In this document: positions 1-5,170 of the stretch, in pieces
Position numbering within the stretch: the first letter of the stretch is position 1
Layout of the letters: every line of letters begins with the position of its first letter
NCBI GenBank assembly: GCA_002394725.1
Contig: DGUQ01000143.1
Location: forward strand, 1 to 5,602
Length of the DNA: 5,602 nucleotides
Reading direction: 5' to 3'
DNA from: Ruminococcaceae bacterium UBA4306
GTDB lineage: Bacteria > Bacillota > Clostridia > Oscillospirales > Acutalibacteraceae
The notes under the pieces: model-generated
What the model saw: the letters and a program-made list of their open reading frames with translations, nothing else
What the model was told of the DNA's origin: nothing
Databases searched by the model: none
Made by a program: the position numbers and the translations under genes

Positions 1-42
1 GGTTCGAATTATTACAGTCACCCTATGGAAGGACTCAAGGGT

Positions 43-3000
43 TCAGAAGGGATCTCCGATATGGCTGTCCGAGCCGACCCCTGCCAGCCAGCGTTGGATT
101 TTTGCCGCGTCGAGGATGGTAGCGTTGCCGTCCCGATCGACATCCGCCGCGTCTTCACTGAACGCGGCCGGAGAGCTGACGCCGGCAAGATACCGCTGGA
201 TACAAGAGACGTCAAGGATCGTCACCTGTGTATCACCGTCAGCGTCGCCGAGGTAACGGAGCGGCTCGGTGGGTGCTTCGGTGGGAGCCTGTGTAGGCGC
301 TTCGGTGGGAGCCTGAGCGCCTGTACCCACATAGTCAAGATGGAAGTAATTGTACGAAACGTCGTTTTTCGTGATACTCATATTGCGGTCATACCAGTTG
401 GCGGTATCATAGAACACCTTGAGAGTATGCGTGCCCTCGCTCAAATCAAGGGTCAGGTGGGTGCTCGTCTGGTTCGTATGATTGCTGTAGACCTCGGGGA
501 ACACGAGCGCACCCTGATCCGCCCCGTCCACATAGACGGAACGGATCGCGCAGCTGACGCCGGAGGTGGCGTCGCCCGGATTATTGTAGATACCGCTGAG
601 CAGGTATTTGCCCGCCTTGCCGACCGTCACGCTCAACGTCAGGTTCGCGCTGCGGGAGCGGTTGTCGATGACATAGCCCGAGGAGATCACACTGCTGCTC
701 GACACACTGCCGCTCTCCGCCTCGATCTTGAGCCTGTCGGGGCTGATGACGATGGGCTTGCTCAGCTCGGAGCAAACACCGTCGGGCGAAATCGCCATGA
801 GGCTGTAGCAGCCGTAGGCGCTCGTATCGGGCGTATAGCTGCCGCCGCTGACGTCAATATACTCTTTGCCTGTCCAGAGCTTGTAGGTCAGTCCGCTCTT
901 GGGCGTCCAGACCAATCTGCCGCCCGTGTAAGTCATAGACGGCATCTCGGGACACACAACGAGGTTATCCTCGGATTTGTTGAGCTGATAGGTCGTGCCG
1001 CTCTGCTCCATCTCGATAGCGATGGTGTGGCTGCCCGTATTGTCACAGGAGAACACATAGCTGTTGATATCCTTTTCAGCGCCGTCCACCTTGAAGGACT
1101 TGACGCGGTCGCCTGCGCCGGAGAGGGTGATCTTCAGCGTCGCGTCCCTGTATTGGAAGTTGGAGAGCTCGAACGGCCCTTCCATCCAGCTCGGGATCGA
1201 GGGGTTGAAGGTGATACCGTCCTCATCATAGTTCATGCCGAACATCACACGGTAATAGCCTGCCAGCGTGCCGGCGATCGACCAGAGCTGCTGATCGGAT
1301 TCCACGCCCTCGCCCGTGCGGTAGTCGATGACCTCTTTGTTGGTCAGCGAGACCGCCGCGCCGCGTACGTTCGAGTTGAAGATCTCTTCGGCGAGCGCCT
1401 TGTTGTTATGATACGCCGCGCCGACCATCAGGGTAGAATCCCAGCCCGGCCAGATGCCGCGGTTGTGATACACCTTGTCGGCGTTTTTGAGCTTGCCCTG
1501 TTTTTGCGGATAGACCGTATCCGCGCCGTAGTTGACCAGCGGCGAGTTCTCACAGATCGCTTTGAGCTGAGCATCGCTGCCGATATCGAACCAGAGGGCA
1601 AAGCCGTTGCCGAGGACGTCGGTCTTTTCGGCTTTGACGCTGCCCATATAGGAGGGATACTCCCACGAGGAATACAGCCCCATATTCTCATTCCAAAGCC
1701 TGCCGGTGATCTTCTCTTTTAAGTCCTGAGCGGATCGTGCCCAGCCCTGCTCAGCCGCCTCACCCTTACCGAGCACCCTTGCGGCCTTGGACATGATCTC
1801 CAACACGCGGCAGTAGATCGCGTTGACCGAGGCGGTCTTGCTCTCGGCGATCGCGGAGAGTCCGCTGTCATAGGTCTCGCTCGTCCAGTCGGGATAGGTC
1901 TGGTCACGCCAGTCAAGTCCGCAGGTTTCGCCGCGGAACAGCCCTGCGTCGGCGTCATAGGCGACGTTCATATCCTGCAGGATCGTATTGGCGCAGATAT
2001 CGTAAAAATAGCTTAGATGGCTCTTGTTGCCGTCCGCAAGGTAGGTCTCCCAGACGGAAAGCATGGTGATGATCTTATCGGTGGAAACAGGATAGGAGCC
2101 GCCTGTGCCCGTATCCTGCTCAAAAACGGAAACGCCGCCGGAGGTCTTGATCTTCTCGCGCTCGCAGTTATAGCTGATCTCGGGGAATACCCACGCGAGC
2201 GAGTAGAGATTGGACAGCGCCGTGTCGCGCGTCCAGACCTTCTGCCATGCGGTGCCCGTATAGAATACCTGACCGAAGGAATCGGTGTGGATGCTCTTGA
2301 CCGCCTCCTCCAAGGAGAGGTTGTATACCGCCGCGGCGAGGGGAGAATTCTCCGCCTTGAACTGAGGATAAGCGGAAAGGTTCTTGGACTGCGTCCATGT
2401 TTTCCTGCTGCCCGTCATATAAGAGGTGATGGACGTCGGAGAGGTCGCGGTGGCGTTGTAGCCCGTGTCGAGGACCTTATCGGGCGTTAACGTATAGTCA
2501 TAGGCGGTATATTCCAACTCCCACTGTGAGCTGGTGTAGTACATCGGGACATCCGTCGCCTGCGCGTTGCCGGACAGATTCTCGACATTGACGACCGCCT
2601 TGTCGTTTGCCGTATTGATAAACCGCACACCCATGGTGGTATCGACCGTCCAGCTTGTATTGCCGTCGGTGGACGAACCGCAGGTGACGGCACTGCCGCT
2701 GAGCGCGGCATATTCCTTAGTCGCGTTATTTTGCAGATAATACGCGCCGCTGCCGTCGGGGATGATGTTCCAGTAGGCGGTATCGGGATAGGAGGAATTC
2801 GCGCTCTGGTAGGATACAACACTGTTCTTTTGCACGAGCACCAGATCGTTGTGCTCCATCCACTTACACCGCAGTACGACCTTGTTGACGCCCCGATCGA
2901 GCGTGGTATGCGGATACGCCTCGATCAAACGGCTGTCCGTATACGCGATAAAGGTCACATCGGCGTCGGCGTCGAGCGTGAGGCTCGCATTACCGTCAAC

Positions 3001-3249
3001 GGGCGCCTGGAAGGTGCTCCAATCGGCAGTAGCCGCCTTAAACTCATAGGCGCCCTTACTCAGGTGGGTCGTGAGGATATAGCGGCCGTTCTCCAAGGTC
3101 ATCGCGTAATCGGCAGGGTTCTCCCAGCCGTTGAACGTACCGCGCAGATAGACGGTCGCGGCGGCAGACGGCGCGACAGCGAACACGGTCGTCAGGCACA
3201 ACAGCATGACACAGATCACGGCGATCACACGTATTGATAATTTCTTCAT
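43..3249 (-). CDS. Secreted multidomain (alpha/alpha)6 six-hairpin glycoside hydrolase (GH63/MGH1-like) with carbohydrate-binding modules and C-terminal dockerin
   Basis: A 1068-residue exported enzyme, probably cell-surface or complex-bound, hydrolysing an alpha-glucan or a related glycan; the exact substrate is unknown. Residues 1-31 are a signal peptide (MKK start, hydrophobic core, cleavage after SAAA). Residues 33-103 are a small beta module (YLRGTFNGW) like the X25/CBM48 starch-binding type. Residues 130-247 look like ricin-type beta-trefoil lobes (YYLQNNATKEY, QWELEY). Residues 300-690 form the catalytic core, with WTRD (339-342), LDWRDQTYPDW (445-455), RGIWPGWD (597-604) and GVESDQQLW (648-656); D446 and E650 are candidate acid and base. 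Then come a beta-sandwich cap (694-750), an FN3-like module (752-835), a CBM6/35-like module (838-974, CAIRSVYVDG), an APTE linker (980-996) and a dockerin (1000-1057). The ATG at 3249 is fixed by the signal peptide and an AAAGAGGTG site five bases upstream. The fold assignment is firm; the family label is from motif memory. Confidence 0.85.
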   Translation of the reverse strand: MKKLSIRVIAVICVMLLCLTTVFAVAPSAAATVYLRGTFNGWENPADYAMTLENGRYILTTHLSKGAYEFKAATADWSTFQAPVDGNASLTLDADADVTFIAYTDSRLIEAYPHTTLDRGVNKVVLRCKWMEHNDLVLVQKNSVVSYQSANSSYPDTAYWNIIPDGSGAYYLQNNATKEYAALSGSAVTCGSSTDGNTSWTVDTTMGVRFINTANDKAVVNVENLSGNAQATDVPMYYTSSQWELEYTAYDYTLTPDKVLDTGYNATATSPTSITSYMTGSRKTWTQSKNLSAYPQFKAENSPLAAAVYNLSLEEAVKSIHTDSFGQVFYTGTAWQKVWTRDTALSNLYSLAWVFPEISYNCEREKIKTSGGVSVFEQDTGTGGSYPVSTDKIITMLSVWETYLADGNKSHLSYFYDICANTILQDMNVAYDADAGLFRGETCGLDWRDQTYPDWTSETYDSGLSAIAESKTASVNAIYCRVLEIMSKAARVLGKGEAAEQGWARSAQDLKEKITGRLWNENMGLYSSWEYPSYMGSVKAEKTDVLGNGFALWFDIGSDAQLKAICENSPLVNYGADTVYPQKQGKLKNADKVYHNRGIWPGWDSTLMVGAAYHNNKALAEEIFNSNVRGAAVSLTNKEVIDYRTGEGVESDQQLWSIAGTLAGYYRVMFGMNYDEDGITFNPSIPSWMEGPFELSNFQYRDATLKITLSGAGDRVKSFKVDGAEKDINSYVFSCDNTGSHTIAIEMEQSGTTYQLNKSEDNLVVCPEMPSMTYTGGRLVWTPKSGLTYKLWTGKEYIDVSGGSYTPDTSAYGCYSLMAISPDGVCSELSKPIVISPDRLKIEAESGSVSSSSVISSGYVIDNRSRSANLTLSVTVGKAGKYLLSGIYNNPGDATSGVSCAIRSVYVDGADQGALVFPEVYSNHTNQTSTHLTLDLSEGTHTLKVFYDTANWYDRNMSITKNDVSYNYFHLDYVGTGAQAPTEAPTQAPTEAPTEPLRYLGDADGDTQVTILDVSCIQRYLAGVSSPAAFSEDAADVDRDGNATILDAAKIQRWLAGVGSDSHIGDPF
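61..255 (-). other. Dockerin-coding region of the six-hairpin glycosidase
   Basis: Residues 1000-1057 and the short tail. Calcium loop 1 is DADGDTQVTILD (1002-1013) and loop 2 is DVDRDGNATILD (1036-1047); both keep Asp at positions 1, 3, 5 and 12. Each loop is followed by an IQR helix (IQRYLAG, IQRWLAG). Two intact F-hands of this spacing are the hallmark of type I-like dockerins, which bind cohesins on a scaffold protein. The tail after the second helix ends SHIGDPF. Confidence 0.9.
262..312 (-). repeat. APTE/APTQ linker repeat inside the six-hairpin glycosidase gene
   Basis: Four APT(E/Q) units at residues 980-996 form a flexible Pro/Thr/Glu linker in front of the dockerin. At DNA level a 17-base segment is repeated exactly (275-291 and 299-315) with a 24-base period, equal to eight residues. 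Such linkers separate catalytic and docking parts in scaffold-bound enzymes of Ruminococcus-type bacteria. Confidence 0.85.
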
Positions 3250-3254
3250 AAAAG

Positions 3255-3263
3255 CACCTCTTT
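3255..3263 (-). promoter_or_regulatory. Ribosome binding site of the six-hairpin glycosidase gene
   Basis: AAAGAGGTG on the minus strand ends five bases before the ATG at 3249. It closely matches the anti-Shine-Dalgarno consensus and, with the signal peptide that follows, fixes this start codon. Confidence 0.8.
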
Positions 3264-3303
3264 CTTAGGATGATGAGCAGGATCGGGCAGAAAACACCCT
3301 TCC

Positions 3304-3326
3304 ACAGTCCGGTACCGGTATGATAC
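3304..3326. promoter_or_regulatory. Overlapping CCGG palindromes upstream of the six-hairpin glycosidase gene
   Basis: CCGGTACCGG (3309-3318) is a perfect 10-bp palindrome, overlapped by the 8-bp palindrome TACCGGTA (3313-3320). They lie 60-70 bases upstream of the start codon at 3249, just past the intergenic hairpin. The block partly repeats at 3373-3394 on the other side of that hairpin (ACAGTCC, then CCGGT, then GATAC or GATATAC). It could be an operator or a remnant of a small duplication; no binding protein can be named. Confidence 0.3.
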
Positions 3327-3331
3327 AAGCA

Positions 3332-3361
3332 CAGCCCCGTCGCCACACGGCGATGGGGCTG
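3332..3361 (-). terminator. Strong hairpin between the amylase and the six-hairpin glycosidase genes, candidate terminator
   Basis: CAGCCCCGTCGCC (3332-3344) pairs with GGCGATGGGGCTG (3349-3361) around a 4-base loop: 13 positions, with one G.T wobble on the plus strand that is a C.A mismatch on the minus strand. It starts 17 bases after the amylase stop codon. On the minus strand the stem is followed by TGCTTGTATCAT, moderately T-rich but not a real T-tract. Termination may be partial, allowing some read-through into the downstream gene. Confidence 0.6.
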
Positions 3362-3378
3362 ATACTTTATTGACAGTC

Positions 3379-5004
3379 CTATCCGGTGATATACTCCCCG
3401 GTATGGAAGCCGGTGCATGCGATCCCGGCAAGATAGCGCTGGATACCGACGACGTCAATGACGGTCACATCGCCGTTCTGATTGGCGTCTGCCGCGACTT
3501 TTCCTTCCTCCGACAGGGTACAGATATTGACAAGCGCCTTCTGGATAAAGACCGCGTCGAGGATCGTGATATCGCCGTCCTGATTCGCGTCGCCGATCAG
3601 GATCTTCTCTTCGGGCTCGGCGCCGTAGATGACCGCGATACCCGTGCTGCCGACATGACCGGTGATGGTCTTTTCGGTAACGGTGAAGGTGTTGCCCGAT
3701 ATCTTGTCGACATAGGTGCCCACGGGCACCATCGTATTGGTATTATTGATCGAAACATCGGTGTCGTTGGTCTTGGGTACGATCACCGCGCCGCCCTCTC
3801 GCAATACGGCATAATAAGAGTTGCCGCCGAGCACCTTCTCCTCCTTGCCAATCATGGCGTTATGGAACTGATTGACCGCCGTGATCTCGTCACAGGTGAA
3901 GTGGGTGCTGCCCTTGACGCCGTAGTTGATGGACTGATGCGCCGTCTGGAAGGGTCTGGAGAGGTAGAGTGTCTGTGAATCCTTGCGCGCGGCAAGCAGC
4001 GCGTAGGCTTTATCGACGACATTCTGGCTGAGATTCTTTGTCCAGCCGCCGGAGTTGGCTTCATTGGAATAGGAGTCATGGCTCTCCGACCAATTGACAA
4101 TCTTGCTCGCGTCTACGCTTTTGTTCCAGTTGCCGCTGTTCTTATAGGTCGTGCCATCCCTGACCGCCGACATAAGCGCGGCGCTGTAGACGGTATCCGA
4201 CACGCCGATATACTGCGCGTATTCCGTGATCCACTCCTTGTTCTGCGCGGCAGTAGCGCCATCCGCGGGAGAGCCGAGGATCTCGCCGTACTGGAAGAGA
4301 TCGATCTGCGCCATCTTCGACCAGAACGCGCAGTTCTCCGAGGGGAGCGCGATATGCTTGGCGGCGTCCCAGCGAACACCGTCAACACCGGCGTTTTTGA
4401 GGCTGACGACCATATTGTAGACCATGTTCTGGATGGCGGTATTCTCGCTGTTCAGATCGGGCATGCCGATATTCTTCTGCGTGGTCGAATAACGGTCGTC
4501 GGCATTGCCGCGCGCGCCGAGGTTATGGAAATAGGTGGATTTATTGTTTTTGAAAACGCTGTCAACGGCATTCGACAGATTGCCGTTGTCCGAGCCTGCC
4601 ACATGGTTGGCGACGACGTCGACGATGATCTTGACGCCGTATTTGTGCGCTTCGGTGCACAGATTCTTCAAGTCATTGTAGGAGCCAAGATCGTTGCCGA
4701 CCGTGAACTTGGTGGGCTGATAGAGCCAGTACCAGTGACTGTTGCCGTCATGCGGCTGGAGCGGCGAGGTCTGCACACTGGTAAAGCCTGCCGCCGCGAT
4801 ACGGGGCAGCTCCGCCTTAATCTGCGCAAGCGTCCAGTTGAAGCAGTGCAGGATGTTGCCGTCCTTGCAGTCGAGCGGCAGACCGTAGTCCTCCCCCGTC
4901 TGCGCGGTATCGGTCTGTTGCGCCGATACGGAGACTCCGACCGACATAACGCATGTCAATACCATGCACAGCGCAAGTGCCATGCTGATGAATCTTCTTT
5001 TCAT
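3379..5004 (-). CDS. Secreted alpha-amylase, GH13 (AmyE-like, subfamily 28 type), with C-terminal dockerin
   Basis: An extracellular endo-acting alpha-amylase (EC 3.2.1.1) of 541 residues that cuts alpha-1,4 bonds in starch. Residues 1-28 are a signal peptide ending VSA. The barrel covers about 48-380: HCFNW (53-57), TSVQTSPLQP (75-84), WYWLYQPT (91-98), region I DVVANH (129-134), region II GVRWDAAKH with nucleophile D213, region III FQYGE with acid/base E241, region IV SESHD with transition-state Asp D310. All three catalytic acids are present. These stretches closely follow B. subtilis AmyE (FRFDAAKHIELP, FQYGEIL, ESHDTY). Domain C runs about 395-462, and a two-loop dockerin 471-527; there is no CBM. 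An upstream in-frame ATG at 5070 would place the promoter inside the gene, so the ATG at 5004 is chosen: it follows AAAGGGTGAG with correct spacing and starts a clean signal peptide. A 31-base leader follows the predicted transcription start. Not called amyE because of the dockerin and the uncertain host. Confidence 0.95.
   Translation of the reverse strand: MKRRFISMALALCMVLTCVMSVGVSVSAQQTDTAQTGEDYGLPLDCKDGNILHCFNWTLAQIKAELPRIAAAGFTSVQTSPLQPHDGNSHWYWLYQPTKFTVGNDLGSYNDLKNLCTEAHKYGVKIIVDVVANHVAGSDNGNLSNAVDSVFKNNKSTYFHNLGARGNADDRYSTTQKNIGMPDLNSENTAIQNMVYNMVVSLKNAGVDGVRWDAAKHIALPSENCAFWSKMAQIDLFQYGEILGSPADGATAAQNKEWITEYAQYIGVSDTVYSAALMSAVRDGTTYKNSGNWNKSVDASKIVNWSESHDSYSNEANSGGWTKNLSQNVVDKAYALLAARKDSQTLYLSRPFQTAHQSINYGVKGSTHFTCDEITAVNQFHNAMIGKEEKVLGGNSYYAVLREGGAVIVPKTNDTDVSINNTNTMVPVGTYVDKISGNTFTVTEKTITGHVGSTGIAVIYGAEPEEKILIGDANQDGDITILDAVFIQKALVNICTLSEEGKVAADANQNGDVTVIDVVGIQRYLAGIACTGFHTGEYITG
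3424..3594 (-). other. Dockerin-coding region of the alpha-amylase
   Basis: Residues 471-527. Calcium loop 1 is DANQDGDITILD (472-483) and loop 2 is DANQNGDVTVID (506-517), with acidic or Asn ligands at 1, 3 and 5 and Asp at 12. The following helices carry IQKAL and IQRYLAG. It joins the amylase C domain directly, without a Pro/Thr linker (only EPEEK), unlike the neighbouring enzyme. A 14-residue tail rich in TG pairs follows. Confidence 0.9.
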
Positions 5005-5008
5005 ACAT

Positions 5009-5018
5009 CTCACCCTTT
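5009..5018 (-). promoter_or_regulatory. Ribosome binding site of the amylase gene
   Basis: AAAGGGTGAG lies four bases before the ATG at 5004, with the GGGTG core seven to eight bases from it. It decides the start: the alternative in-frame ATG at 5022 (MKRVRC...) has no such site and would put six extra residues in front of a normal signal peptide. Its 5' end is covered by a palindrome at 5016-5027. Confidence 0.75.
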
Positions 5019-5027
5019 TCATGAAAA
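5016..5027. promoter_or_regulatory. Perfect 12-bp palindrome in the amylase leader, possible operator
   Basis: TTTTCATGAAAA reads the same on both strands. It sits roughly +8 to +19 from the predicted transcription start and overlaps the first bases of the ribosome binding site. A dimeric repressor bound here could block both elongation and leader access. No regulator is visible in the window, and a palindrome of this length can arise by chance in A+T-rich DNA, so the regulatory role is a guess. Confidence 0.3.
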
Positions 5028-5041
5028 TATCCACTATCAAA

Positions 5042-5070
5042 ATAATAACAAGCAGGCTCATAAAAGTCAA
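5042..5070 (-). promoter_or_regulatory. Sigma-A promoter with extended -10 for the amylase gene
   Basis: On the minus strand, a -35 box TTGACT (5065-5070) and a -10 box TATTAT (5042-5047) are separated by exactly 17 bases. The bases TGT immediately before the -10 box (5048-5050) form a TGn extension. Each hexamer differs from consensus at one position. Transcription should start near 5035, giving a leader of about 31 bases before the ATG at 5004. The promoter lies after the GH3 gene and its hairpin, so the amylase starts its own transcript. Confidence 0.85.
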
Positions 5071-5120
5071 CAGAATTTTATGTTTGCCGGTCGGTTTTCT
5101 TGTAATCTTTTCAATATATC

Positions 5121-5161
5121 ATCATCCCCTTCCTCGCCTGTCGAGCGCGGAAGGGGATGGT
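5121..5161 (-). terminator. Strong hairpin after the GH3 gene, candidate terminator
   Basis: CATCCCCTTCC (5123-5133) pairs perfectly with GGAAGGGGATG (5149-5159), and after one mismatch CGC pairs with GCG inside, leaving a 7-base loop. It begins 11 bases after the GH3 stop codon. The sequence following the stem on the minus strand (ATGATATATTGAAAAG) is A+T-rich but has no run of T, so this is either a weak intrinsic terminator or a 3'-end stabilising or processing hairpin. Confidence 0.6.
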
Positions 5162-5170
5162 GCCGTTCTG

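Noticed and set aside
1..23. tRNA 3' end suggested by GGTTCGAAT followed by CAGTCACC at the left edge
   Set aside because: The T-loop-like string is followed by T where tRNAs have an invariant C, the next stem position would be a G-A mismatch, and no CCA follows. The rest would lie outside the window, so it cannot be supported.
20..42. Hairpin after the six-hairpin glycosidase stop (ACCCT with AGGGT)
   Set aside because: Only five pairs around a 13-base loop, and no T-tract follows on the minus strand. Too weak to call a terminator; nothing else is seen in 1-42.
25..1722. Long open frame of 565 codons on the plus strand
   Set aside because: It is fully antisense to the six-hairpin glycosidase. 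Its product is a monotonous mix of R, A, V, D and H with no recognisable domain, signal or ribosome binding site, as expected for the shadow of a G+C-rich gene.
3370..3395. Plus-strand promoter TTGACA ... TATACT running antisense into the amylase gene
   Set aside because: The hexamers are good but only 14 bases apart instead of 16-18, and there is no gene downstream on that strand.
5005..5070. Longer amylase start at ATG 5070 (22 extra residues)
   Set aside because: It would place the complete -35/-10 promoter inside the coding region, has no ribosome binding site and would put a second hydrophobic stretch before a complete signal peptide.
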